Positions 44,716 through 52,893 of a stretch of 64,000 nt of DNA are shown piece after piece (the stretch's first letter is position 1; each line of letters starts with the position of its first letter). The DNA comes from an uncultured Erysipelotrichales bacterium. GTDB lineage: Bacteria; Bacillota_I; Bacilli_A; Erysipelotrichales; Coprobacillaceae. Below the pieces are notes generated by a model. That model saw only the letters and a program-made list of their open reading frames with translations. It was not told where the DNA came from and did not search any database. The stretch is from the NCBI GenBank assembly GCA_910579135.1, contig CAJTTM010000004.1:55656-119655 (forward strand), read 5' to 3'. The position numbers were made by a program, and so were the translations under genes.

Positions 44716-46049
44716 CGACCTATAAATTCGTTTATTGTTTCAAAATCACCTTGTAATAAACCTTCGTCTTCATATTCAACTTCACCAGTTTGATTATCAT
44801 AAGGATCACACCTTTGATACTTCTTTACTGGATAAAGAGGAACTTGAAAATCATTACATGCAGGCATTCTAAAAGGATCAAGATGAGTAAAATAAAACTG
44901 TCTTCTCTCTTCATTTTTTCCTCTAAAAGCACTACCTCCAAAAGAACAATCCACTGGTAACCATCCATATGGAGCAATGTAAATCTCTGCCCAATCATGA
45001 TTACCTAACGAATCAGGAGTTACAAATAACCCAGCTTGCCATCTTGCAGGAACCTTTAATATTCTACACAATGTAATAAACAAAAGTGCTTGTAAACCAC
45101 AATCTCCTTTTAAATTCTTTGCTGTATATTCACTAATTTGATCAATTAAAAAATAGCTTCTTACAAATGAATAATTAACATGTGTAGTCATATAATCATA
45201 AACCTTCTGTGCTTTTAATAATGGATTTGTTTCCTTTTTTACAATATCTAAAGCCAAAGCCTTAAGATAAGGAGTAAATACAATATGAGGAGCAAGTTCT
45301 TCTGTATAAAAAGTTGGTTGAATATCATAAACTTCACTTGCTTTATATTCTTTATAATATTGCTCTACATCATAACTAAATTCCAATGAAAACTCCATTC
45401 CTTTATGATATGTTTCTTCAATGCAAATTGTTCTTGCAGGATAATCTTTTGGAGATTCTATAAAGTTATGACTAGCTTTTATTATTTCAACATTGCTGAC
45501 TTGACGATACTCAAGAGGAAGTGGGATATAAACCTTTATTTTCTTCCCCTCTTTTTCTTTATTGATCTTTATTGTTGTCTTTTGATGATAATGATACTTT
45601 AATCTTCCTTTTTCTTTCATCTTTTTCATCGTATCATTTAATAATACGCTCATATCTATATTATCATATTCTTTACTTACACGTCTTGCATAATCACTTC
45701 TTGTTTTTATAATATTTTCTACACATAAATCATGAAAATACTTTTGTCCATCAATATATATCCATTCTATTTGATTATTAATAATCAATTGTTCAATTTC
45801 TTCTACTGTTATATCAGGAATAATATCTTGAAACTTACAAAACATTTCATTAAAAGTATAAGGATATTGTTGAGGTAATCTTTCAATCACTTCTTTTTCT
45901 AATAATAATCTCTTCTTTAACTCTTCTGAAATTTTCTCTTGTTTCACTCTATTATCAATAAGTTTTAAACACCTATCAAAGTGTCCGCTCCACTTTTCCT
46001 TTAATACATCTTCTGGAAGTGGAACTTCAAAATACTTAACATCAATCAT
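44703..46049 (-). CDS. Transglutaminase-like (cysteine protease fold) protein
   Basis: A 448-residue protein without signal peptide. The catalytic triad is visible in the C-terminal half: Cys in LKGDCGLQALLF (near 313), His in LGNHDWAEIYI (near 350) and Asp in GWLPVDCSFGG (near 365). N-terminal residues 1-180 are a helical region; a beta-sandwich-like part (VYIPLPLEYRQVSNVEI) follows. The family includes proteases and amidases; the substrate is unknown. The ATG at 46049 (AGGAGGAG upstream) is preferred over a longer frame. It is the last gene of a four-gene operon with HAD phosphatase, unknown protein and lipoprotein nuclease. Confidence 0.85.
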   Translation of the reverse strand: MIDVKYFEVPLPEDVLKEKWSGHFDRCLKLIDNRVKQEKISEELKKRLLLEKEVIERLPQQYPYTFNEMFCKFQDIIPDITVEEIEQLIINNQIEWIYIDGQKYFHDLCVENIIKTRSDYARRVSKEYDNIDMSVLLNDTMKKMKEKGRLKYHYHQKTTIKINKEKEGKKIKVYIPLPLEYRQVSNVEIIKASHNFIESPKDYPARTICIEETYHKGMEFSLEFSYDVEQYYKEYKASEVYDIQPTFYTEELAPHIVFTPYLKALALDIVKKETNPLLKAQKVYDYMTTHVNYSFVRSYFLIDQISEYTAKNLKGDCGLQALLFITLCRILKVPARWQAGLFVTPDSLGNHDWAEIYIAPYGWLPVDCSFGGSAFRGKNEERRQFYFTHLDPFRMPACNDFQVPLYPVKKYQRCDPYDNQTGEVEYEDEGLLQGDFETINEFIGRKEM

Positions 46050-46065
46050 TTTTATCTCCTCCTTT

Positions 46066-46920
46066 TTATGGTGCACACGCTCCACAAGGAACATATCCTT
46101 GCTCAATCAATTCATCTCTATTCAAAGATGTCATTTCCTTATTTTTTGCTTTCATATCCTTAACACTTGAACAACTAGGTCTATGAAACCTCAAAGAATT
46201 TTTATTAATAACATATGATGTTTCTTCTATAATATTCTCTTTTTCATTACTTAAATAGCTTTCACCAGTCTGATAATTAATCGTAATACCGTCTTGTTTA
46301 TTATAAATACGCACATTAAATCTAATCTCATCATCTTCCACACTTGCTGCCTCTAAATGTAATGATCTAGCAACTAATTCATCTTTATAAAATTCAGGTG
46401 TAGAACGATATAAAACATGATGTCCTGTTTCTTTAATATAATCCGCAACCATATTTTCAAAAGGAAGCATTCCATCAACATTAAAACTTCTTGTTCCAGT
46501 CATTAAATTTCTCTCTTCTGCATTTAAAGCACTTAAACACCAAGCAATTTGATGGCAACGATTATAAAGCATTTTTCCTTCTACCAATTCTTTATCATAT
46601 CTCTTTGTTTTCCAACCTGATGGTTTAACCATATTAATCGTTTCTCTTTGTTCATTCTTTTTAGGCATTGTTTCTTTAGATAGACAAGCTAAAGCTTCAC
46701 CAGTTCTCCCTAATTTATCTAATTCACTTAAATGAATATATGACTTTGTAGTATATTCTTTCTTGGAAAAAGTAGGTTCATTATGATTTAATACAGTATA
46801 GATTTCATTGGTTTCATTATCATAGGAAGAAAGATCTTCATCATTAGATAATTCTATATCAATACAACCTACTAAAAGAAAAACTAAAAAGACAGATAAT
46901 AATATTTTCAATAACTTCAT
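46066..46920 (-). CDS. Lipoprotein DNA/RNA non-specific endonuclease (EndA/streptodornase-like)
   Basis: A 284-residue surface lipoprotein: signal peptide and lipobox LVGC at residues 16-19, then an NUC1-type nuclease domain. The catalytic region is GKMLYNRCHQIAWCLSALNAEERNLMTGTRSFNVDGMLPFENMVADYI (near 125-170), in which CH replaces the GH of the classical DRGH motif. The C-terminal module YVINKNSLRFHRPSCSSVKDM...GYVPCGAC (near 245-283) resembles the Ada-like zinc module that often follows this domain. It probably degrades extracellular DNA for nutrition or uptake. Its ATG overlaps the previous stop (ATGA). Confidence 0.9.
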   Translation of the reverse strand: MKLLKILLSVFLVFLLVGCIDIELSNDEDLSSYDNETNEIYTVLNHNEPTFSKKEYTTKSYIHLSELDKLGRTGEALACLSKETMPKKNEQRETINMVKPSGWKTKRYDKELVEGKMLYNRCHQIAWCLSALNAEERNLMTGTRSFNVDGMLPFENMVADYIKETGHHVLYRSTPEFYKDELVARSLHLEAASVEDDEIRFNVRIYNKQDGITINYQTGESYLSNEKENIIEETSYVINKNSLRFHRPSCSSVKDMKAKNKEMTSLNRDELIEQGYVPCGACAP

Positions 46921-47300
46921 AATTTTCTCCTATATATTCGTTTTGTTATCACTTCATGAGAATATCCTTCTAATTCTATTTCATCAATCATATCATATTG
47001 ATCAATATTATGAAATTGAATATCACTGGGATACCTTTTATTAAAATAATAAATAATCATTTCATCAAAAACATACTTATTTATGTCTTTATTTTCAATA
47101 AACTGATAAATATCACTTTCAATAGGTAGTGTTTCTTCCAGAAAAATATCCTTTTTATCCTCAAACATCTTATAAGAATAACTATTCATAATAAGAGGTT
47201 TATAATTTAATATATCTTTGTTAATTACTCTATCTCTTGAAAGACGACGATGATGAAAAGACATACCATTTTCATCATCCAAACATACAATTAATTTCAT
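46917..47300 (-). CDS. Small conserved cytosolic protein of unknown function
   Basis: A 127-residue protein beginning MKLIVCLDDENGMSFHHRRLSRDRVINKDIL and containing KPLIMNSYSYKMFEDKKDI. This opening recurs in small Firmicute proteins without a function known to me; the first strand-turn (LIVCLDDENGM) looks superficially like dihydrofolate reductase, but the rest does not. ATG 47300 begins one base after the HAD stop; the gene ends overlapping the nuclease ATG. It belongs to the HAD-nuclease-transglutaminase operon. Confidence 0.75.
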   Translation of the reverse strand: MKLIVCLDDENGMSFHHRRLSRDRVINKDILNYKPLIMNSYSYKMFEDKKDIFLEETLPIESDIYQFIENKDINKYVFDEMIIYYFNKRYPSDIQFHNIDQYDMIDEIELEGYSHEVITKRIYRRKL

Positions 47301-47301
47301 T

Positions 47302-48075
47302 TTATATCCATCCAAAATGCTTGCAGGCATTATAAATACCATCATCCTCAGCATTACTTGTCACATAACTTGCTTTTTCCTTAAGTTCATCAATTGCATT
47401 CCCCATAGCAATACTTGTCCATTCATTACTAAACATACTTAAATCATTCTTTTCATCACCAAAGACAACAACATCCCTATAATCTCCACCAAAATAATCT
47501 ACCATAGCCTTAATACCAATAGATTTATCTCCTGGCTCTACAAATAAATATTCTTCATGAAAACGACACCAAGGTAACTCTTTTAAAGTTTCTAATTCTT
47601 CTTCTCTAGGAGCATAACAAGCAATATACACTTTATAAATCTCATCATAATCTCTAGGATTAACATCCTTTTCTACAACTGTATCCATATATACATCATG
47701 AGTAAAATCATAAAAACGATTATCTGGAGCTAACCTTCTTGTTTTATTATCTGGTGAAAAAGCCCATATAAAATCTTTCTCTTTACATTCATCAATTAAA
47801 GCAATACATTTTTCATAATCAAGAGGAATAATATTAATAAGTTTATTAGCGATAGTAATCCCATTCCCACCATCACTTACCATATTTTCAAAGCCTAACT
47901 CTTTCATATGATCATAAGCCATCGCATAACTTCTACCAGTAGCGATTGCTAAAAAGTGCCCTTGTTCCTTTAGCTTTTTTAAAGCCACCTTTGTAGATTC
48001 AGGAATATATTGATTACCTGGTCTGCCAACCGCTAATGTTCCATCTATATCAAAGAAAAAATATTTTTTATTCAT
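47302..48075 (-). CDS. HAD-superfamily Cof-type phosphatase
   Basis: A 257-residue cytosolic phosphatase. HAD motif I is FFFDIDGTLAV (nucleophile and acid Asp near 8-10), motif II is AIATGRSYA (near 46-54), and motif IV is VVVFGDEKNDLSMF (near 200-213), preceded by a Lys in GDKSIGIKAM. A C2-type cap lies between motifs II and III. The family hydrolyses sugar phosphates, FMN or nucleotide phosphates. ATG 48075 follows GGAGGTG. It is the first gene of a four-gene operon. Confidence 0.92.
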   Translation of the reverse strand: MNKKYFFFDIDGTLAVGRPGNQYIPESTKVALKKLKEQGHFLAIATGRSYAMAYDHMKELGFENMVSDGGNGITIANKLINIIPLDYEKCIALIDECKEKDFIWAFSPDNKTRRLAPDNRFYDFTHDVYMDTVVEKDVNPRDYDEIYKVYIACYAPREEELETLKELPWCRFHEEYLFVEPGDKSIGIKAMVDYFGGDYRDVVVFGDEKNDLSMFSNEWTSIAMGNAIDELKEKASYVTSNAEDDGIYNACKHFGWI

Positions 48076-48130
48076 TATAACACCTCCATAAGTATATTTA
48101 TTATATACAAAATTTGACACATAATAAAGA

Positions 48131-48165
48131 GAAATCCTCATTTCTCTTAAGTAGAAATGAGGAGT
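48131..48165 (-). terminator. Terminator of the exported-protein gene
   Basis: The minus-strand stem CTCATTTCT / AGAAATGAG with a 7-base loop is followed by a T-rich stretch. Confidence 0.65.
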
Positions 48166-48168
48166 TAA

Positions 48169-48762
48169 TTAAAATTTTGGTGTCCAGTCTTTAATCAATT
48201 TAACTGTTTTTTGTTGAAACTCATTTAACACAATAACATTAAAATTATAACGTACTGTTTTGCCACTATTCAAATAAGCAGTTGTTACCTTATAGGACTT
48301 CATTTTTGTGTTTCCTATTTTTTGTTTTACGGTTATTATTCCTGTAGGACTTTTAATTTTCTTAGTTGTTGTATCATAACTTGCAGAAACTTTAATATCT
48401 GCAATAATCAAAGCTGAATTTGTGGCCTTAATACGATAATCCTTCCATGTGTATGAATTCTTCTTGATGGAACGAGTAAGAGTCATATTTGCAGTTTCTC
48501 CATAAGATGAAACTCTATTTAATAATATTTGAGCTATATAGTCTTGATTTTGATAAAATTGTTCTTTATAAGATAAAATCTCATCTGTAATATCATTTCC
48601 CTCTTCATCTTGGAACTCAAAACCTCTTCCTTCATAAAATAATACCAAATCTTCTTTAAACAATTCTAAAACATTCATGTTTTCACTTTCTAATGCCATA
48701 ACTGGTTGCACAACCATACATAAGGTCATTAGTGATAATAATAATTTCTTTATTCTTTTCAT
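48169..48762 (-). CDS. Exported protein under LytTR-type control
   Basis: A 197-residue secreted protein with signal peptide (MKRIKKLLLSLMTLCMVVQPVMA, cleavage likely after residue 23-24). The mature part starts with an acidic helical segment (NVLELFKEDLVLFYEGRGFEF...) followed by a beta-rich domain (NMTLTRSIKKNSYTWKDYRIKATNSALIIADIKVSASYD). I recognise no family. Immediately upstream on its own strand are the tandem operator repeats at 48818-48850, with the -10-like TATTCT about 29 bases downstream. It is therefore a probable direct target of the adjacent response regulator. Confidence 0.75.
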   Translation of the reverse strand: MKRIKKLLLSLMTLCMVVQPVMALESENMNVLELFKEDLVLFYEGRGFEFQDEEGNDITDEILSYKEQFYQNQDYIAQILLNRVSSYGETANMTLTRSIKKNSYTWKDYRIKATNSALIIADIKVSASYDTTTKKIKSPTGIITVKQKIGNTKMKSYKVTTAYLNSGKTVRYNFNVIVLNEFQQKTVKLIKDWTPKF

Positions 48763-48817
48763 GTTTTCTTCCTCCTAAAAGAAGAATAACACAAACAAAC
48801 TCATTTGTATCATTGAT

Positions 48818-48850
48818 GTGCAAATTGGTTCGTTTGACGTGCATTTTGGT
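48818..48850 (-). promoter_or_regulatory. LytTR-type tandem operator, site 1
   Basis: On the minus strand ACCAAAATGCAC (48850-48839) and ACCAATTTGCAC (48829-48818) are direct repeats exactly 21 bp apart. This is the 9-bp/12-bp-spacer layout bound by AgrA/ComE/PlnC-type LytTR regulators. They lie upstream of the exported-protein gene. Confidence 0.8.
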
Positions 48851-50109
48851 CATATTTTACACCAAACTACAAATTCGTTCTCTTGTATATCTATTTTATA
48901 TTCACCTTTATATTTATTTATAACTTCTCTTACATTCTCTAATCCTAATCCATGATTGTCTTTATCTTTCTTTGTTGAAACGAACTCTCCATCCTTAATA
49001 GTTAACTTATCCCTATTACATCTATTTCTTATTTCTATGATTGTTCTTCCTTCAATATCTTCTGTATATAATTTAATATATTTTTTCTCTATTAAATCAT
49101 GTTGTGCTTCTATCGCATTATCTAATAAATTACCCATTATTGTCACAATATCAAATACTTCTAATTGTTTTAAAGATGATAATATCTTATACTCAAATTC
49201 AATCTCGTACCTCTCCATTGTCATTATTTTAGAATTGATAATATAATTCAATGTTTCATTCTCTGTTTCTAACACTTTTATTCCTGTTATATTTTGACTT
49301 ATCTTATGTATATAATCCAATGCTTCTTCTTGCTTACCATTTTTTATTCTTAATTCTATAGCCAATAAATGATTATTTAAATCATGTTTTAACTTTCTAT
49401 TATTCTTATAACTCTCTTCTATATTTTTAACCATTGTTTCATTAAATGTTTTAGAATAACTTTCTATTTCTTTTTTAACTAATTCTTCTCTACTTTTATT
49501 AAGCCTTCTTGTCAGTAAAGAAAACATAACAAAAATGATTTCTATCAATCCTATAAAAAGAAAACTATAAAGATTCACTAAATCAAGATTAGCTATAGGA
49601 AAATTAACGATCATATATCCACTCACATTAAGCAATATACAAGATACTAAAAATAACAATAAGTCTTTAAATGAAGAAAATTGATAAGTACTTTGTATAG
49701 ATCTAAAAATAAGATAATTAAACATCAAGAAAATTGCTACTAACACATATAAAAAGTGTATATAGTAATTAACAGGTATTGTCATATAATCATTTTCTAT
49801 AATATTAAGAATACAAAAAGAAAAACTAGGTACTATCTGTATAAACATAATAGCTGTCATACCAATAAATAATCTTTTGACAATATGTCCATAATAAGCA
49901 AAGATAAAGTAAATCATAATTAGAGGTAAAATATAATTATAATCCAATTCATTAAATAATAAAATCATATTTATCACTTCTAATAAAATCAAAAATATAA
50001 ATTTATAATATTTCTCTTTACTTACTAAATATAAATCACCAAATCCTATAGAAAAAACACCATATATAACCATAACAAATATATTCAAAAAAATAATATT
50101 GAAATCCAT
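48850..50109 (-). CDS. AgrC-like sensor histidine kinase (GHKL, peptide-sensor type)
   Basis: A 419-residue kinase. The N-terminal 195 residues form about six to seven membrane helices, the sensor type seen in peptide quorum kinases. The cytosolic half has the H-box KLKHDLNNHLLAIE (phospho-His near 244), the N-box GNLLDNAIEAQ (near 331) and the G-box NHGLGLENVREVI (near 386-398). It should phosphorylate the LytTR regulator encoded 11 bases upstream. The stop codon (TGA) touches operator site 1. Confidence 0.92.
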   Translation of the reverse strand: MDFNIIFLNIFVMVIYGVFSIGFGDLYLVSKEKYYKFIFLILLEVINMILLFNELDYNYILPLIMIYFIFAYYGHIVKRLFIGMTAIMFIQIVPSFSFCILNIIENDYMTIPVNYYIHFLYVLVAIFLMFNYLIFRSIQSTYQFSSFKDLLLFLVSCILLNVSGYMIVNFPIANLDLVNLYSFLFIGLIEIIFVMFSLLTRRLNKSREELVKKEIESYSKTFNETMVKNIEESYKNNRKLKHDLNNHLLAIELRIKNGKQEEALDYIHKISQNITGIKVLETENETLNYIINSKIMTMERYEIEFEYKILSSLKQLEVFDIVTIMGNLLDNAIEAQHDLIEKKYIKLYTEDIEGRTIIEIRNRCNRDKLTIKDGEFVSTKKDKDNHGLGLENVREVINKYKGEYKIDIQENEFVVWCKI

Positions 50110-50120
50110 TTTTTTACCAC

Positions 50121-50822
50121 CTATTCTTTTAATCTACTCACACAACTTTTAACTTCTTTCTTGTGCCTTCTACTTACAGGTAAGATAACACCATTATCTA
50201 ATACAATATCATTATTTTTAAGAAAATTGATATGCTTTTTTGAAACAATGATTCCTGAATTGATTTGAATAAACAGATTCATGTTATCTTCTATATCTTT
50301 TAACACACTTTTAAAAGGCATATATTTTTTTAACTCTCTATTTAAAGTATAAATATTTACATGATTACGCTGGTTTTCAATATAAATAATATCTTTTAAT
50401 AAAATATTTATAACTTCATTATCATATTCAATATAAATATAAGCATACTTTTTCTTTAAATCATTATCTAATCTTCTATGAAACAACTCATTTAATTCTT
50501 CTTTATAATGACTTTTATCGATATACCAATAAGGACGATAATAATATCCTTCTTTCCATAAGTCAGTATGAGAAGTTACAAAGATAATCATTTTATCATC
50601 AGAAATTATATTAATTTCTTCAGCAAAACAAAATCCTTCCTTATCATCATTTCCTGATAAATCAACATCTAAAAAAAAGATATCATATAGAGATATATTG
50701 ATTTCATGATTTATATTATGATAGACATCTATTTGACTATTAGGATAATGATTGAAAAGAATAGACTTTAATTCTAAAGCAAAATATTCATCATCTTCTA
50801 GTATTAATATTTTATATTGCAT
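50121..50822 (-). CDS. LytTR-family response regulator (AgrA/ComE/BlpR-like)
   Basis: A 233-residue regulator. The receiver domain has LILEDDEYFALEL (acidic pocket), the phospho-Asp in IFFLDVDLSG (near 53) and VTSHTD. A LytTR DNA-binding domain follows (about 130-233): NVIYIENQRNHVNIYTLN-like sequence reading IIYIENQRNHVNIYT, then LNRELKKYMPFKSVLKDIEDNMNLFIQINSGIIVSKKHI. LytTR proteins bind pairs of 9-bp direct repeats about 21 bp apart, which are present five times nearby. ATG 50822 is preferred to an in-frame GTG three codons earlier. It is transcribed ahead of the kinase. Confidence 0.93.
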   Translation of the reverse strand: MQYKILILEDDEYFALELKSILFNHYPNSQIDVYHNINHEINISLYDIFFLDVDLSGNDDKEGFCFAEEINIISDDKMIIFVTSHTDLWKEGYYYRPYWYIDKSHYKEELNELFHRRLDNDLKKKYAYIYIEYDNEVINILLKDIIYIENQRNHVNIYTLNRELKKYMPFKSVLKDIEDNMNLFIQINSGIIVSKKHINFLKNNDIVLDNGVILPVSRRHKKEVKSCVSRLKE

Positions 50823-50921
50823 ATATATCACCCACTTATAACATTCTACAATTTTTTCTATAAATTGAAAAGATGTATTTCAGTTTTAACGTGTTTATTG
50901 TAATTTTTAACAATAAAACTT

Positions 50922-50954
50922 ACCAATTTGCACGCAAAATCAACCAATTTGCAC
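50922..50954 (+). promoter_or_regulatory. LytTR-type tandem operator, site 2
   Basis: ACCAATTTGCAC occurs perfectly twice, at 50922-50933 and 50943-50954 (21-bp period). A -10-like TATAGT follows about 27 bases after the second repeat. It drives array unit 1. Confidence 0.88.
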
Positions 50955-51057
50955 ATTTGCTTGAAATTGATGATTAATTTATATATAGTGAGTTTAGAGG
51001 TTAACTTCAAAAATAATAATTATAAAGTGATATAAGTTATCACAGAAGGAGGAAAAA

Positions 51058-51153
51058 ATGAAAAACTTATTTCATTTAATATATATTTTTAATACAATAA
51101 AAGGATTTGAAAAAAGTTATAGAAAGGAAATTTATAAAGGTGAAACATCATGA
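51058..51153 (+). CDS. 31-residue peptide, copy 1 of an identical pair
   Basis: A short ORF (31 codons) starting at ATG 51058 after a strong AGAAGGAGGA site. It begins MKNLFHLIYIFNTIKGF and ends KEIYKGETS: an amphipathic, hydrophobic N-terminal half and a basic C-terminal half, with no Cys. It overlaps the next gene by ATGA, so translation is coupled. The whole ORF plus the first 11 codons of the next gene (125 bases) is repeated without change at 52019. It could be a signal peptide pheromone, a bacteriocin-like peptide or a leader for coupling; it is too short for homology. Confidence 0.7.
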   Translation: MKNLFHLIYIFNTIKGFEKSYRKEIYKGETS

Positions 51154-51437
51154 TTTTATATATAATTTTAGAATTTGTAATGGTTATTCTAAGCCTCATT
51201 CATTTAAAAGTCATTTTTTCAAAAGAAGAAACGAAACTTCTATCTCGTTTTCAAAATGTTTTAATGATTATCTTATTTATTCTATTAATTATTCTATGCT
51301 TAATAGAAAGACAAGTTGGAACAATGAATTGGGAGTTAGAAAATTTTTCAATGATAGGTTTATGCTTATATACTGGTTTAATATCAATAATTATATTTAT
51401 ATTTTATTGGTATGTTATAACTAAAAAAAGAAAATAA
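51150..51437 (+). CDS. 95-residue three-helix membrane protein, array unit 1
   Basis: A 95-residue protein with three hydrophobic helices (about 3-22, 38-56 and 70-90) and the motif ERQVGTMNWELENFSMIGLCLYTGL between the second and third. No family is recognised; the size and layout resemble immunity or accessory proteins of bacteriocin loci. The ATG overlaps the stop of the 31-codon ORF. A diverged copy at 52111 is identical for the first 11 codons and clearly related throughout. Confidence 0.75.
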   Translation: MILYIILEFVMVILSLIHLKVIFSKEETKLLSRFQNVLMIILFILLIILCLIERQVGTMNWELENFSMIGLCLYTGLISIIIFIFYWYVITKKRK

Positions 51438-51579
51438 AAAGTATAATGCCAAGTTAGGGATATTAATATATGTATTGAATCGTTTACTTACCATTTCAAT
51501 TCAAAAAAAGTATATCTAACTTACATATTTGATCGTAAATGATAGAAATAATATATACCAATAATCAAGGAGAAATTAT

Positions 51580-51768
51580 ATGAAAAAATTTAAAGAATAT
51601 TTTGATATCCCCACCCTTTTTTCACTTATTATTACTGGACTATCTTATGAATATTTTATTTCACATCAATCATCAACTTTAATAAGATTTATTTTATTTA
51701 TGGTTATCTATTTAGGAGTTTATTTTATTACATATCATTTAATGAATATGTTTAATAAAAATAAATAA
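51580..51768 (+). CDS. 62-residue two-helix membrane protein, array unit 1
   Basis: A 62-residue protein with two hydrophobic helices (about 12-28 and 36-55) and the pattern FSLIITGLSYEYFISHQSSTLIRFILF. It is one of three paralogues (others at 52444 and 53541) that share MKK..., a Gly-x-x-(Y/F) turn and a final helix. AAGGAG precedes the ATG. The function is unknown; a self-protection (immunity) role would fit the setting. It is followed by a hairpin terminator closing unit 1. Confidence 0.72.
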   Translation: MKKFKEYFDIPTLFSLIITGLSYEYFISHQSSTLIRFILFMVIYLGVYFITYHLMNMFNKNK

Positions 51769-51773
51769 TTACA

Positions 51774-51810
51774 AAACAGAGAATTCAATTAAACAATTCT
51801 CTGTTTCTCT
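51774..51810 (+). terminator. Terminator of array unit 1
   Basis: The stem AAACAGAGAATT / AATTCTCTGTTT is followed by a pyrimidine run. The same stem recurs after the last array gene (53756-53797). Confidence 0.8.
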
Positions 51811-51880
51811 TTCTTGCTTAAAATATAATATATAATTAATGTAATATCAATACCACTATATCATTATTGGTAAAAAATCT

Positions 51881-51913
51881 ACCAATTATTACATTGAACC
51901 TACTAGTTTGCTG
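51881..51913 (+). promoter_or_regulatory. LytTR-type tandem operator, site 3 (diverged)
   Basis: ACCAATTATTAC and ACTAGTTTGCTG lie 21 bp apart, matching the repeat at 9 and 8 of 12 positions. They occupy the same place upstream of array unit 2 as site 2 before unit 1, followed by a TATATA box. Confidence 0.6.
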
Positions 51914-52018
51914 ATTCAATTGAAAACAATATAAATATTATATATACTAAACTTATAAGTTAACTTCCAAAAGACAAATAAAAGATAACAGACATATCAT
52001 AATTAGGGGAAAATTAAA

Positions 52019-52114
52019 ATGAAAAACTTATTTCATTTAATATATATTTTTAATACAATAAAAGGATTTGAAAAAAGTTATAGAAAGGAAATTTATAAAG
52101 GTGAAACATCATGA
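52019..52114 (+). CDS. 31-residue peptide, copy 2 (identical)
   Basis: Identical in DNA and protein to the 31-codon ORF at 51058. The ribosome region differs (AGGGGAAAATTAAA here versus AGGAGGAAAAA), so identity begins sharply at the ATG and continues 125 bases into the following gene. Overlap with the next gene is again ATGA. Identity over only this part, amid otherwise diverged units, suggests constraint or gene conversion. Confidence 0.7.
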   Translation: MKNLFHLIYIFNTIKGFEKSYRKEIYKGETS

Positions 52115-52398
52115 TTTTATATATAATTTTAGAATTTGTAATGATTACTCTTAGTTTAATTCATTTAAAGATTATATTTTCAAAGAAAGAAACAGAAACT
52201 CTATCTCGTTGTAAAAGTGTTCTAACAATTATTTTATTTGCTGTAATAGTTATCTTATACTTGAAAGAAAGACAAGTTGGAAAATTAAACTGGGAACTAG
52301 AAAATTTCTCAATGATAGGTCTATGTCTATATACAGCATTAATAACAGGAATTATATTCATGTTTTATTGGTATGTCATAACTAAAAAAGAAAAATAG
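52111..52398 (+). CDS. 95-residue three-helix membrane protein, array unit 2
   Basis: Paralogue of the protein at 51150: same length, three helices, first 11 codons identical, and the same central ERQVGKLNWELENFSMIGLCLYTAL. The differences are concentrated in helices 1-2 (for example LHLKIIFSKKETETLSRCKSVLT). It is translationally coupled to the second 31-codon ORF. The function is unknown; two versions kept side by side suggests different partners or specificity (inference). Confidence 0.72.
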   Translation: MILYIILEFVMITLSLIHLKIIFSKKETETLSRCKSVLTIILFAVIVILYLKERQVGKLNWELENFSMIGLCLYTALITGIIFMFYWYVITKKEK

Positions 52399-52443
52399 TA
52401 TTTTATCAAATAGATTTTTATAATTATAGAAAGAAGTGATTTC

Positions 52444-52631
52444 ATGAAGAAGATAAATAAATATGCTGGAGTTTCTGCATTTTTTGCGACTATTATTGCT
52501 GGAATATCATTTGACTGTTATATTTCATATCAATCATCAACCTTAGTAAAATTTATTTTATATACAATTATTTATTTTGTGGTTTTTTTATTATAAATTA
52601 TTTAATGAATATGTTTAATAAAAATAAATAA
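52444..52631 (+). pseudogene. Two-helix membrane protein, array unit 2, frameshifted in a T run
   Basis: It begins MKKINKYAGVSAFFATIIAGISF and aligns with the 62-residue protein at 51580. The frame breaks in a run of seven T (52583-52589), giving a stop at 52596 after 50 codons. Adding one T restores the ending NYLMNMFNKNK identical to that of the intact copy, with a stop at 52629-52631. It is a recent frameshift, a phase-variable tract or a sequencing error. AGAAGTGAT serves as ribosome site. Confidence 0.7.
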
Positions 52632-52683
52632 TATATAACCATCATAGCGTTGACATAACCCTGTTGTTATTGACCAAAAATCT

Positions 52684-52716
52684 ACCAATTATTACATTGA
52701 ACCTACTAGTTTGCTG
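52684..52716 (+). promoter_or_regulatory. LytTR-type tandem operator, site 4 (diverged)
   Basis: Same two diverged repeats as site 3 (52684-52695 and 52705-52716, period 21 bp) in an almost identical 45-base context. It lies upstream of the decayed third unit. Confidence 0.55.
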
Positions 52717-52857
52717 ATTCAATTGAAAATAATATATAACTAAATTTATAGATCAACTTCCAAAAGATAAATGGTATTTTATTAAGTAATTCTTCTTTAT
52801 TAAAGGATTATTCTCATATATGAAAAAAATTTTATTATTAATGAAGGAAGTGATTTC

Positions 52858-52893
52858 ATGAAGAATTTAAAGAAAGGAAATAAAAATATATGA
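52858..52893 (+). other. 11-codon ORF coupled to the next gene
   Basis: ATG 52858 after GGAAGTGATTTC opens MKNLKKGNKNI and overlaps the next start by ATGA, echoing the 31-codon ORFs of units 1 and 2. Its upstream 15 bases match those before the 52444 and 53541 genes, so it may be the stub left by a deletion. Confidence 0.35.
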
